A stretch of DNA of 64,000 nucleotides from an uncultured Verrucomicrobiales bacterium (GTDB taxonomy: Bacteria > Verrucomicrobiota > Verrucomicrobiia > Verrucomicrobiales > Akkermansiaceae): the NCBI GenBank assembly GCA_937944055.1, contig CALDZJ010000005.1, forward strand, positions 1-64,000. Direction: 5' to 3'. A program made the translations under genes and the position numbers. The notes beneath the pieces are model-generated. The model worked only from the letters and a program-made list of their open reading frames with translations, searched no databases and had not been told where the DNA came from. Positions 52,004 through 61,008 of this stretch are shown piece after piece (the first letter of the stretch is position 1; every line of letters begins with the position of its first letter).

Positions 52004-52702
52004 TTAACGGCGGCGGCGTAGCAAGCCAAGCAGTGCAAGACCTCCCAAGAGAGCGGTGGAGGGCTCTGGAATTTGAAAAGAGCCCTCAACGACAAGTGAG
52101 TCGCTAAAGAGCCGGAATTGCTCTGAGTCTGCGTTAAAAGAGTTTCCATTAGGAAAGGTAGCGGTAACAGTTACGGTAGTGACCGGATCTCCGCTGACCT
52201 GGTTACCACTCAGGGTAGCACTGGTATGATTTCCCGATTGTGCCTGAAATGTCGCTACGGAACTTACGCCAAGTAACAGCTCGAAATTAAGAGCGTTCGG
52301 CTGAGTGGAACTAAATACAGCTCCTCCAAACTCTAGCTGACTCGCGAATGTAGCGGTGACATTAAAAGTTCCGGGAATGAAGTTTGCTGGGACCGGGGGG
52401 AGATCGACCTGCCAACTGATCACGCTGTTGGTAAAGTCAGCACCAGTGCTAGCGAGGTCTCGACCAATGACATCGCCAAGGCCGGGAGCAAAGTCGCTGC
52501 CAACCGTTGTCGATCCGGCATCAATTTGTAGAGGCGCAGTGTTTACAACAATTCCAAGGTAGTCTCCGGAGGGGCTGGAGCCGAAACCGCTAACATTGAT
52601 TGAGGCGGAATCGTCACTCAGAGGACCGAAGGTTACTGTGGTCATTGCTGAACCAAAGCTAGAGGAGAGTGCGAACAAAATAAGAGGTTTTGAGTAGGCC
52701 AT
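52004..52702 (-). CDS. PEP-CTERM exported protein
   Basis: A 232-residue protein with a signal peptide (MAYSKPLILFALSSSFGSAM), a Ser/Thr/Gly-rich beta-sheet body without a recognised catalytic domain, and a C-terminal PEP-CTERM sorting signal: PEPSTALLGG, a hydrophobic stretch and a final RRRR. Such proteins are recognised by exosortase, cleaved near the Pro-Glu-Pro and released to the surface or biofilm. Several short Asn/Thr/Ser repeats are typical. No exosortase gene is in the window. There is a palindrome AACAATTGTT seven bases upstream of the start. Confidence 0.85.
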   Translation of the reverse strand: MAYSKPLILFALSSSFGSAMTTVTFGPLSDDSASINVSGFGSSPSGDYLGIVVNTAPLQIDAGSTTVGSDFAPGLGDVIGRDLASTGADFTNSVISWQVDLPPVPANFIPGTFNVTATFASQLEFGGAVFSSTQPNALNFELLLGVSSVATFQAQSGNHTSATLSGNQVSGDPVTTVTVTATFPNGNSFNADSEQFRLFSDSLVVEGSFQIPEPSTALLGGLALLGLLRRRR

Positions 52703-52779
52703 TATAACAACAATTGTTTGTCAAGAGTAAGCAGTTAGCGGGCCATTGGAAGAAATTAATAAAATTATTTTCCTTTTTT

Positions 52780-54084
52780 TCAAAGAGTCTCGATGCGAAA
52801 GACAACCGGTCGCGCAGTGAGGCAATCCAGTTTTTCCACCTCGGTGAGGGCGATTTTGAGCCGCCCGAAGGAGCATTTATGGAGGAGGAACACCATTTCT
52901 AGGAAGTCAGCGTCAGGGTTGTTCGCATCAACCGGAGAGTGGGTCCCTGAGATGCCGATTTGATGTTCGGCGAGAATTGTAGCGATGTTGGCGATCACGC
53001 CGGGTTGGTCCGTGACGGAGAAACGGACGTAATAGGAGGTCACGGTATCGTTGATTTCCACCAGAGAGCCGCTCTCTCGATAGGGGAGGAAGCCTCGGTC
53101 ACTGCGGTCGCTACGAGCGGCTTCCACCAAATCGGATACGACTGATGAGGCGGTGGGGCCTTGACCAGCACCGCGTCCGTAGAAGAGGGAGTCGCCAAGA
53201 TGATCACCCTTTAATGCGACGGCATTAAAGACGCCGTGAACTGAGGCAAGGATGTGAGTTTTTGAGAGAAATGAGGGCTGCGTGCGGATTTCAATTTTAC
53301 CATCGTCGCGCTCGATGACGAGGGAGAGCAGCTTGACAACATAGCCCAGATCTGAGGCGAACTTGATATCGAGAGGAGTCACTTTCTCGATCCCTCGCAC
53401 GTAAACTTCCTTATAGTTGACTAAGAAACCATGAGCGAGAGAAGCGAGCAGAATGGTCTTGTGAGCGGCATCCCAGCCGTTGACATCCAGCGTCTCATCC
53501 GCTTCGGCGTAGCCTAGGTCTTTCGCCTCTTTCAGGGCCTCAGAGTAGGCGAGGCCCGCCTCAGTCATCCGCTGTAAGATGTAATTTGAGGTTCCGTTGA
53601 TAATGCCGGCGATGGTCTCAATGCGGTTAGCAATGAGTGATTCTTGCACCGCCTTAATGATGGGAATGCCACCGGCCACGGCCGCTTCAAAGTGGATCGC
53701 CGTCTGTTCTTGCTTTGAGAGCGCAAAGAGCTCAGCCCCTCGCTCGGCTAGCAGGGCCTTATTTCCTGTCACCACCGGTTTCCCGGCCCGCAGGGCCGCT
53801 GCCACGAGGTCAAAGGCGGCCTCGGTCCCACCGATGAGCTCCACCACGATGTCTACTGCTGGGTCATTGACCAGTTCCATCAGATCGCTGGTAAAGAGCT
53901 CAGCTGGGGCCTCGATTTCTCGTTTCTTCGCAAGGTCCCGCACTGCGATTCTTCGGATTTCCAGCGCGGCGCTCCCTTGAGAACGGTCCGAAATCATCCC
54001 GCCATGCTCTTGCAGGATTTGCCAAAGGCCTGATCCCACTGTGCCAAATCCCGCCAGTCCGATTCCTGAAATACTAGAGCTCAC
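52780..54084 (-). CDS. hom: Homoserine dehydrogenase with ACT domain
   Basis: A 434-residue enzyme that reduces aspartate semialdehyde to homoserine for threonine and methionine synthesis. The NAD(P)-binding GLAGFGTVGSGLW opens the protein. The catalytic region has the conserved GGIPIIKAVQ, GIINGTSNYIL and YAEADETLDVNGWDAAHK segments, and the end is an ACT domain (RFSVTDQPGVIANIATILAEHQIGISG) expected to sense threonine. The frame goes upstream to 54150, but the GTG at 54084 gives the usual N-terminus. Its start region is divergent from the TonB-like/OmpA gene. Confidence 0.95.
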   Translation of the reverse strand: MSSSISGIGLAGFGTVGSGLWQILQEHGGMISDRSQGSAALEIRRIAVRDLAKKREIEAPAELFTSDLMELVNDPAVDIVVELIGGTEAAFDLVAAALRAGKPVVTGNKALLAERGAELFALSKQEQTAIHFEAAVAGGIPIIKAVQESLIANRIETIAGIINGTSNYILQRMTEAGLAYSEALKEAKDLGYAEADETLDVNGWDAAHKTILLASLAHGFLVNYKEVYVRGIEKVTPLDIKFASDLGYVVKLLSLVIERDDGKIEIRTQPSFLSKTHILASVHGVFNAVALKGDHLGDSLFYGRGAGQGPTASSVVSDLVEAARSDRSDRGFLPYRESGSLVEINDTVTSYYVRFSVTDQPGVIANIATILAEHQIGISGTHSPVDANNPDADFLEMVFLLHKCSFGRLKIALTEVEKLDCLTARPVVFRIETL

Positions 54085-54174
54085 GCGGCGAGTCTTATGC
54101 TCATTGGGGGGGCAAAAACAGGAGAAATCTCTTCGATCGTTGAATTGCACAGCCCCTCGGTGCCGTTATACTCA

Positions 54175-55431
54175 ATGCAGATGGCACAAGAATACTCATG
54201 GGAGACTGGCAGCAGCTACACTCCGCCGCGGCGTGAAGGGCTGGGCTGGTATGTCTTGGTGGCGGTGGTGCTGGCTCTTCTCATTCATGTCGGCGCGCTT
54301 ATCGTGGCGAGCAGCACGTTCTACCAAGCCGAGATTGCGGAGCCCCAAGAATGGGAATCTCAGCCGATGCGGGTCACGAGTGTGGAGACTGAGCCGGAGG
54401 AGATCGCAGAGGCTCCGCCGGAAGAGGAGCTGGAGCGGCCCGTCGATGACAGTGAACTCATTGACAATACCGAGGATGCGATTGCCGAGTTGCAGAATAC
54501 CGAGATCGATATCGACACCCAGATTGAGGAGGCCGCACTCCCTGAGATGAAGATTGAAAAGCCCAAGCTCGTGGGAGTGGAAGAGGGTGAATTACTCAAG
54601 CCGGTCATTGGGGCAGATGAAAATCCGGACATCCCAGATCCCGGTCAAATGAAAATCGATTTCCCGGTGGCCAAGGCGAATCAGCTCGTGGTGGTCGACG
54701 ATGGCGCTCCCTTGGCAGATGTTTTGGATCCAAATTCTGTCGTCGCGGAGTTGGGTAATATGAAAGGGGCGGGTGGCGAGAGTGTCGATGGAGTGATCGA
54801 GGGCTATACCGGGCTAGCGGCTTATGCCAAAATGGCCCCCGGTGAGTTGCAGCGTAATAAGGCCTCGATCGGGAGTGATCTACTTTTCGAATTTAATGAA
54901 TCGACCCTGCGGGATGATGCCCGTTTGACCTTAATGACGGTGGCGATGCTCATTGACCGTAATCCCGGCATGTATTGCTGGGTGGAGGGACATACGGACC
55001 TCTTCGGTGGTGATGAATTTAATCGCAGGCTCTCTTTGAAACGCGGGCAGGCCGTGAAGGATTGGCTCGTGCGGGCTCTGCAACTGGATCCAAAATACAT
55101 CATCGTGCGCCCCTTTGGCCGCACTGCTCCAATCGTGACGGAAGGGGATCGGGAAGAACAAGCGCCAAACCGCCGAGTTGACATTAAAATGAGAAAGACG
55201 GTTCCGCTTCCGGTCGATACTGGCAAGGCCTTCATCGTTCCTGATGACGAGGCTGACATTCCAAAAGCCCTCATCGTAGAGGAAGCTGAAGGGCTTGAAA
55301 AGCCGATCGAAGAAAAGGAAGAAAAGGAAGAAAAAGCGGAAAGCATCCCAGAGGCCCAAAGAGTGCCAGAGGCCCAAAGAGTGCCAGAACCGGGAGCTGG
55401 CATTCCCGCCGCGATCCCGGTGGGCGAATAG
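54175..55431 (+). CDS. TonB-like anchored OmpA-family protein
   Basis: A 418-residue protein with a cytoplasmic start and one membrane helix (residues about 25-47, YVLVAVVLALLIHVGALIV). An acidic, Glu/Pro-rich segment (50-200, PEEIAEAPPEEELERP) spans the periplasm as in TonB. Residues about 232-345 form an OmpA peptidoglycan-binding domain (LLFEFNESTLRDDARLTLMTVA, VEGHTDLFGGDEFNRRLSLKRGQAVKDWL, NRRVDIKM). A final Glu/Lys and Pro tail has an EAQRVP duplication. It probably tethers the inner membrane to the wall. The ATG at 54175 was preferred; another ATG at 54181 is equally possible. Confidence 0.8.
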   Translation: MQMAQEYSWETGSSYTPPRREGLGWYVLVAVVLALLIHVGALIVASSTFYQAEIAEPQEWESQPMRVTSVETEPEEIAEAPPEEELERPVDDSELIDNTEDAIAELQNTEIDIDTQIEEAALPEMKIEKPKLVGVEEGELLKPVIGADENPDIPDPGQMKIDFPVAKANQLVVVDDGAPLADVLDPNSVVAELGNMKGAGGESVDGVIEGYTGLAAYAKMAPGELQRNKASIGSDLLFEFNESTLRDDARLTLMTVAMLIDRNPGMYCWVEGHTDLFGGDEFNRRLSLKRGQAVKDWLVRALQLDPKYIIVRPFGRTAPIVTEGDREEQAPNRRVDIKMRKTVPLPVDTGKAFIVPDDEADIPKALIVEEAEGLEKPIEEKEEKEEKAESIPEAQRVPEAQRVPEPGAGIPAAIPVGE

Positions 55432-55651
55432 AAGCAAGTCACGAGGAATCTTGAGAAAGAGTCATCAAAAAAGACTGATGGCGAGCTCCGCTCCGCGCCC
55501 TAAGGCCCCGTCCTGAAGTCGTCTGGCGATTTGATGCCTCGTCCTTGAGTTTATCTTCATCATCTTGTAGCGTCGCTGAGACCTCGCACGCCAGCCTCAT
55601 GTAGGTAGTTCTGGAGATGGATGCGGGATCATTGAGACCTTAGATATTATT

Positions 55652-56449
55652 GTGGTGAGAATTCTACCCGAACCCCCGATCTGGAAAGCAGCCATCGCCT
55701 TTGATTTTGATGATACCCTCGTCATGAAGGGGGAGAGCGGGCCACTCGATCCTCATTTTTTTGAGTGCATTCAGTGGGTGCGGGCCTCTTATGGAGCGGC
55801 TTGGGGCATTGCCACGGGGCGTTCACTTTACCAATTGGTGGAGGGGTTTAATGAGGCTTCCTTCCCGGTTCTGCCAGACTTCGTGATCGCCCGGGAGCGT
55901 GAAATCTATTTCCCCGGGCAATTTGGGCGCTGGGTCCCGCATGAGGATTGGAATGGGCGCTGCGAGCGCGATCACGATCGACTTTTCCGCAAGAGTAAGC
56001 GCGTCTTTCGCAAGGTAAGAACCTTCATTGAGGGGCAGACCTCGGCGCGCTGGGTTTCGGTGGAGGGGGATGCGGCGGGGATCGTCGCTAGTTCTGATGC
56101 GGAGATGGATGAGATTCAGAACTTCATCGAGGGCCTTTCAAAAAAAGCGGATCTCAGCTTCGAGCGGAACTCGATCTATCTCCGCTTCAGCCATCGTAAC
56201 TATCATAAAGGGAGCGGCTTGGTGGAGGCGGCGGAGCGCTGGGGCATCGGCCCGAGTCGTATTCTTACGGTGGGTGATAATTTGAATGATCTGAGCATGT
56301 TTCAGCCTGAGATTTGCGATGCCTGTGGCTGCCCTTCAAATGCGGTGGAGGCGGTGAAGGAGTATATCTCGAGACGTGGAGGCAAAGTGGCGAATAAGCC
56401 AGGGAGCGCTGGCGTGATCGAGGTCCTAGGCCATTACTTTGCGCCATGA
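55652..56449 (+). CDS. HAD-superfamily Cof-type phosphatase
   Basis: A 265-residue HAD hydrolase of the class with a C2 cap. Motif I is AIAFDFDDTLV (nucleophile and acid/base Asp), the catalytic Thr or Ser of motif II appears in IATGRS, and the Mg-binding Asp in VGDNLNDLSMF, followed by SNAVEAVKEY. It should dephosphorylate a sugar phosphate, trehalose phosphate or a cofactor, but the substrate cannot be predicted. It starts with GTG at 55652. The stop codon overlaps the LysE gene by four bases (ATGA). Confidence 0.85.
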   Translation: MVRILPEPPIWKAAIAFDFDDTLVMKGESGPLDPHFFECIQWVRASYGAAWGIATGRSLYQLVEGFNEASFPVLPDFVIAREREIYFPGQFGRWVPHEDWNGRCERDHDRLFRKSKRVFRKVRTFIEGQTSARWVSVEGDAAGIVASSDAEMDEIQNFIEGLSKKADLSFERNSIYLRFSHRNYHKGSGLVEAAERWGIGPSRILTVGDNLNDLSMFQPEICDACGCPSNAVEAVKEYISRRGGKVANKPGSAGVIEVLGHYFAP

Positions 56450-57054
56450 TGGGCGAGCTTTTCTCCTTCGCACTCGTGGTTTTCTTAGGCCAGTTTAGTC
56501 CCGGGCCGGATATGATCTTACTCACGCGGACCGCTCTGGCGGAGGGCCGGAAAGCGGGTTGCTGGATGGTGCTAGGAATCGTGAGCGGCCTGAGTTTTCA
56601 TGCTGCTTTGGCGATTGGCGCAATGGCGGCCCTCTTCTCCTTCATCGAGAATGCGGCGAGCGGTGCGGGGCTTTTGCGGGGGCTACATTGGCTGGCCGCC
56701 GCTTATCTCACTTGGCTGGCTTTTGGTCTTTTGAGGAAAAAAACTCGCTCGGATGAGCCGGGTCTCTCAGGGCGCAGTCCCTATTTTCGCGGGCTTTTTT
56801 GTAATCTGCTTAATCCCAAAGTGCTCATTTTCTTCGCCAGTGTGGTGGCTCCATTTTTAGCAGGGAGTCGCCCAGATTGGTGGCCCTTCGCGCTGGGCTT
56901 GCTCATTGTGGGAGAGGGGCTCGTCTTCTGGACCTTATGGGTGTGTTTTTTACAAAATCCGAGAATTCGCAATGGTTATTTGCGGCTGGGGCGGACGATC
57001 GACCTCGTCTTCGCCCTTCTGCTTTTTGGGCTAGCTCTGCATCTCTTGCGCTGA
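56446..57054 (+). CDS. LysE/RhtB-family amino acid exporter
   Basis: A 202-residue membrane protein with about six helices and the family start LGQFSPGPDMILLTRTALAEGRKAG. The GPxD and GxxxG-rich helix packing segments and the NLLNPKVLIFFASVVAPF central motif are clear. Such proteins export amino acids or homoserine lactones by proton exchange in the inner membrane. It is translationally coupled to the HAD phosphatase gene upstream by an ATGA overlap. The substrate is unknown. Confidence 0.88.
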   Translation: MMGELFSFALVVFLGQFSPGPDMILLTRTALAEGRKAGCWMVLGIVSGLSFHAALAIGAMAALFSFIENAASGAGLLRGLHWLAAAYLTWLAFGLLRKKTRSDEPGLSGRSPYFRGLFCNLLNPKVLIFFASVVAPFLAGSRPDWWPFALGLLIVGEGLVFWTLWVCFLQNPRIRNGYLRLGRTIDLVFALLLFGLALHLLR

Positions 57055-57134
57055 GGCAAGCGGGAGTTTCTTAATGTCTGGCTTTCTAGGAAGGTTCGTC
57101 TTTTTAAATTTTCCCTGAGTTTGCCTCACTCCTG

Positions 57135-58217
57135 TTATGCGAGGAACTTCGGAAGTTCTGCGTCTAGGGCATCGAGCATTTCTTGCATCGTCTCGCGTGT
57201 TTCATTTCCCATGTTCGAGATGCGGAAGGTCTTGCCTTTGATTTTTCCGTATCCTCCGTTGATGGCGATGCCGTGATTCGCGATGATGGATTTAATCCAG
57301 CCTGCTTGATCAAGCCCTTCGGGAGTGACGAAGCAGGAGAGGGAGAGGGAGCGATATCCTTCAGGCGGGAGGAGGGTGAAGCCGTGGCGCGCGCCCCACT
57401 GGTGAACCATTGCATTATTCGCTTGGTGCCGCTGGTAGCGATTCTCCAGTCCCTCGGCGAGCATCGCCTCGACCCGCTCGCGGAGAGCGTAAAGATGCGG
57501 AATGGCGGGAGTCGATGGAGTGTTATTCTTAGCGTCATTCTTGGCAAACTCGCAGAAATCGAAGTAGTAGCCGCGATCCTCGAGCAGCGCGGCGCGTTCC
57601 AGAGCGGCCTCTGAGGTGACGAAGACGGCGAGCCCGGGGGGAAGCGCAATCGCCTTCTGGACCCCTGCGAGCAGGACATCGATCCCCAGCTCGTCGTAAT
57701 TGATGGGCATTGCGGAGAGTGAGGAAACGGTATCGACCACGAGCAAGACGTCATCAAAGGATTTGACGACTTCCGCAATCTCCTTCAGCGGGTTCAGCAC
57801 CCCGGTGGAGGTTTCATTGTGGACCAAGGTTACGGTGTCGAAGCCGCCCTCCGCCAGCTTCTCGCGCAGCGTCTCGGGATCGATGGGCTGGCCCCACTCT
57901 ACTTTGATTTTCTCGGCCTCTTTTCCGCAGCTTTGGGCGACGCCATACCATTTATCTGAAAAGGCTCCACAGCAGAGATTGAGGACCTTTTTCTGGACGA
58001 GGTTACGAATGCAGCCCTCCATCACGCCCCATGCGGAGGAGGTGGAGAAAAAGACGGGCCGGGTGGTGCCTACGATTTGCCGGATCCCGGGCTGAATCGA
58101 GGCGTAGAGGTCTTCAAAGTCCTTTCCGCGGTGGCCGATTCCGGGCCCAGCCATCGCGGCGTAGGTTTCTGGAGCAACGTCGACGGGACCTGGGATGAAG
58201 AGCTTTGGCTTGGACAT
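57135..58217 (-). CDS. Class V aminotransferase (alanine-glyoxylate/phosphoserine type)
   Basis: A 360-residue PLP enzyme. It starts LFIPGPVDVAPETYAAMAGPGIGHRGKDFEDLY; the PLP-Lys188 is in LAGVQKAIALPPG and Asp162 in VDTVSS binds the pyridine nitrogen. The family includes alanine-glyoxylate and serine-glyoxylate aminotransferases and, in some phyla, phosphoserine aminotransferase. The sequence does not settle which, so no symbol is given; a phosphoserine role would supply serine. It is monocistronic, opposite the polysaccharide deacetylase gene. Confidence 0.9.
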   Translation of the reverse strand: MSKPKLFIPGPVDVAPETYAAMAGPGIGHRGKDFEDLYASIQPGIRQIVGTTRPVFFSTSSAWGVMEGCIRNLVQKKVLNLCCGAFSDKWYGVAQSCGKEAEKIKVEWGQPIDPETLREKLAEGGFDTVTLVHNETSTGVLNPLKEIAEVVKSFDDVLLVVDTVSSLSAMPINYDELGIDVLLAGVQKAIALPPGLAVFVTSEAALERAALLEDRGYYFDFCEFAKNDAKNNTPSTPAIPHLYALRERVEAMLAEGLENRYQRHQANNAMVHQWGARHGFTLLPPEGYRSLSLSCFVTPEGLDQAGWIKSIIANHGIAINGGYGKIKGKTFRISNMGNETRETMQEMLDALDAELPKFLA

Positions 58218-58381
58218 GGGGCGGGAAATTGCCGTCTGAAGCTACGACTGTCGAGCGGATTTCAAGGTGCTTTATCAATTCGGCGAGATAGTCAAGGAAG
58301 AGGCTGAAATTCTTCCCACTTAGCCCTCGGGAAATGCGTGACATTGCTAATCTGAGGCATCATATTCACGACCCCATTCCC

Positions 58382-59227
58382 ATGAAGCGACGTAAGATTT
58401 TAAAGCTAAGCTCTGGAGCGATCATTGCGCTACCAGCCTGTTCTGCAAAGAGAGACCATCTCACGCCTGATGCGGTTCAGTCGCTCTCTCCTCCTCCGGT
58501 GAACGCTAGCTCGCAACCGGTAAAAGTGGGGGCGAATACGCAATACCGCCCCCCCGCATACGTGAATCAAGGCCTACGCAATCCGAATATGAATCTGCCT
58601 TCGCAATTCAGCGGGACCACCGTGAGCCATTCTCGTGGACTCTCGACGAATCCTTATGTCGCGATGACTTTTGATGATGGGCCTCATCCTCAGAATACTC
58701 CGCGCCTTCTGGATATGCTCCGTGCTCGGAATATCAAAGCGACCTTCTATGTCATTGGCGGGAACGTGGACCGCTACCCGCACATCGTGCGCCGCATCGT
58801 CGCGGAGGGACATGAAATCGGTAATCATACTTACACGCACCGTAAGCTCACTTCTTTGAGCGATTCTGAGGTGAAAAAAGAGATGCGCCGCACGGAAGAT
58901 GCCATCGTGAGAGCGGCGGGAGTGAAGCCGCGCACCATGCGCCCTCCTTATGGAGCGCTCTTGACTCGCCAGCGCAGCGCGGTGTTCTCCGACTTTGGCT
59001 ATCCGACGATTATGTGGTCCGTGGATCCGCAAGATTGGAAGCGCCCCGGACCCTCCGTGGTGGCCTCACGGATTCTCAAGGGGGCCCATAATGGGGCCAT
59101 CATTCTGGCTCACGATCTGCATGCTCCGACGGTGGATGCCATGCCGAAGGCCTTTGATGGACTCCTTTCACGCGGCTTCCAATTCATTTCAGTTTCCCAG
59201 CTTCTCGCTCAAAAAGGGCAGGCTTAA
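58382..59227 (+). CDS. Polysaccharide deacetylase (NodB family), lipoprotein
   Basis: A 281-residue protein with a twin-arginine-like start (MKRRKILKLSSG) and a lipobox ending at Cys20 (ALPAC), so probably a Tat-exported lipoprotein. The NodB domain (residues 92-275) has all five motifs: TFDDGP (96-101), HTYTH with H149 and H153, RPPYG, DPQDW and LAHDLH. It should deacetylate N-acetylated glycans such as peptidoglycan or a capsule. The frame extends upstream, but the ATG at 58382 starts the signal peptide. A proline-rich linker (residues 30-90) separates the anchor and the domain. Confidence 0.9.
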   Translation: MKRRKILKLSSGAIIALPACSAKRDHLTPDAVQSLSPPPVNASSQPVKVGANTQYRPPAYVNQGLRNPNMNLPSQFSGTTVSHSRGLSTNPYVAMTFDDGPHPQNTPRLLDMLRARNIKATFYVIGGNVDRYPHIVRRIVAEGHEIGNHTYTHRKLTSLSDSEVKKEMRRTEDAIVRAAGVKPRTMRPPYGALLTRQRSAVFSDFGYPTIMWSVDPQDWKRPGPSVVASRILKGAHNGAIILAHDLHAPTVDAMPKAFDGLLSRGFQFISVSQLLAQKGQA

Positions 59228-59268
59228 GACGGCCATTCTAAGAGTCTTTCTTTCTCTCATCTCCCATC

Positions 59269-60984
59269 ATGTTCGGCGAACGCTACTTTGCGACGCGATC
59301 ACGCCTGACCGAGGTGGTCTCAGGCGTGCGTGAGCTCGGTGAGAAGGCGGGCGCTGATGTGGGCCATCTTGCGGATGAAGGGGACTTTCTAAAAGGCCTC
59401 CGCAGCCCCTTTCTTTTTGTGGTTTGCGGAGAGGTTAATGCGGGGAAATCTACCTTGGTTAATGGGCTCTTTGGAGAGGAGTTGTGTAAGGTGAATGTCC
59501 TGCCGGAAACGGAGAAGGTTCATTGGTACCGCTGGGGGGAGGAGTCGAAGACGGTCAATACGACTCCGACTTTGGAGGAGCGCTATCGGGCGATCGATTT
59601 CTTACAGGACTTTAATATTGTCGATACCCCTGGGACGAATTCGGTGATTCCGGGGCACCAGCCCATCACGGAGCGCTTCCTGCCCGTTGCAGATCTTCTT
59701 CTTTTTGTCTTCCCGGTGAGTAATCCATGGGGAGCGGCCACTTGGCAATTCATCTCCCGTCTTCCGCAGGAGCAGTTACAAAATGTCGCCTTTGTCCTTC
59801 AACAGTCCGACTTGCGGAGCGATGAAGATTTGGCGGTGATTTTAGAGCACATGCGGACCTTGGCGGAGCAGAAGACTGGAGCGCGGCCGGAGGTCTTTCC
59901 GGTTTCTGGAAGGATGGCGATGGAGGCCAAGAAAGCGCAGCCCTTCTCCTCACACCTTTGGCAGAAGAGTGGCTATCCCGCGCTGGAGGCCTTTATCTCA
60001 AAGCGCGTTTCTGGGAACCCGGAGCGGCGGCGAGTCCTGCAAGATGTGCGGGACTCCACGCAGGTGGCTCTGCGGCGCATCGAGGAGAAGATTGAGAAGC
60101 GAACGGCCACCCTTGATAGTGATCAGCGCTTCCTCCGTGAATTAGAGAATGAGGTCGATGGTCGCCGTGAGGGACAGGCTAAGATTCTCTCAGAGCGGCT
60201 CACGGGGCTCGGAGAGGTTTTTCTAAGGCAGGGAAATCAAGCAATTGATATTTTGGCATCGCGGATGTCGATCCCGCAGAGTTTTATCTCGCTCTTCCAG
60301 CAAGAGGCCCTCCCGACTCAGATTGAGAAAGGTCTCACGGAAGCGGTGCAGGAAGCGGTGCAAGAATCGGCCGCTCAGGATGGCAAGGAACTCGTCAGGA
60401 ATTGTCGCAGTCATTGGGACACTGTGGAGCCTCGGATTAAGGAGAATTTACAAGTGAAGGCCCCAGATTTCGATAAGGATGCGGAATCGCTCTCTGGCAC
60501 GAGCGAGCGCTTTGTGCGGAGGCTGGGGCGCTCGGCCAAGCAAGCAGTGGCGCATTTGAAACTGAGAGGAACGCTAGATATGCAGATGGAAAATCGGCGT
60601 GCGGTGCTCCGCCGTTATATGGTGGCGGTGCTTTGCGCCTTGATTGCCGCTGGGGTCTTCGGCGGGATGAGTCTCTCAGTCTGGCCTTGGCTTGCGGTGA
60701 GTGTGGCGCTGATTCTTCTCGGGCTGGCCGCTTACTATGCCTCGAAATCCCGTGATGCTCTTTGCCAAGATTTTACTGAGCGGATCGAGGATCTTCGCCA
60801 GCCCTTTGCGGACTCTCTGGCGACTGATTATAAGGAAGGGGTGCGCGAATTCTATGTTGAGTATGGCGGACTTTTTGAGATTGTGCGGCGGCGGATCGCG
60901 GATCAGAAGCTTCTCCTGAAGCCGCAGCTTGAGCGGTGGAATGATCTGTTCTTGGAGCTTAAGGCGATCGAGCAAGAAATTTAG
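59269..60984 (+). CDS. Dynamin-like GTPase with two membrane helices
   Basis: A 571-residue bacterial dynamin-like protein. G1 GEVNAGKST (54-62) and G3 DTPGT (119-123) are clear. Where G4 should read (N/T)KxD the sequence has QQSD (178-181). A helical stalk follows (residues about 265-440), then two membrane helices (about 448-490, AVLCALIAAGVFGGMSLSVWPWLAVSVALILLGLAAY), then a C-terminal helix. These proteins bind and remodel membranes. It is not coupled to a partner dynamin gene, unlike many bacterial pairs. The 2-oxo acid dehydrogenase genes follow after 24 bases. Confidence 0.8.
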   Translation: MFGERYFATRSRLTEVVSGVRELGEKAGADVGHLADEGDFLKGLRSPFLFVVCGEVNAGKSTLVNGLFGEELCKVNVLPETEKVHWYRWGEESKTVNTTPTLEERYRAIDFLQDFNIVDTPGTNSVIPGHQPITERFLPVADLLLFVFPVSNPWGAATWQFISRLPQEQLQNVAFVLQQSDLRSDEDLAVILEHMRTLAEQKTGARPEVFPVSGRMAMEAKKAQPFSSHLWQKSGYPALEAFISKRVSGNPERRRVLQDVRDSTQVALRRIEEKIEKRTATLDSDQRFLRELENEVDGRREGQAKILSERLTGLGEVFLRQGNQAIDILASRMSIPQSFISLFQQEALPTQIEKGLTEAVQEAVQESAAQDGKELVRNCRSHWDTVEPRIKENLQVKAPDFDKDAESLSGTSERFVRRLGRSAKQAVAHLKLRGTLDMQMENRRAVLRRYMVAVLCALIAAGVFGGMSLSVWPWLAVSVALILLGLAAYYASKSRDALCQDFTERIEDLRQPFADSLATDYKEGVREFYVEYGGLFEIVRRRIADQKLLLKPQLERWNDLFLELKAIEQEI

Positions 60985-61008
60985 TCTCGGGTTAGGATTT
61001 TCTAAAAT

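Noticed and set aside
52701-52724. TTGACA and TATAAT on the minus strand just upstream of the PEP-CTERM gene
   Set aside because: The hexamers are only 12 bases apart and the -10 overlaps the ATG start codon, so a normal promoter is not possible there.
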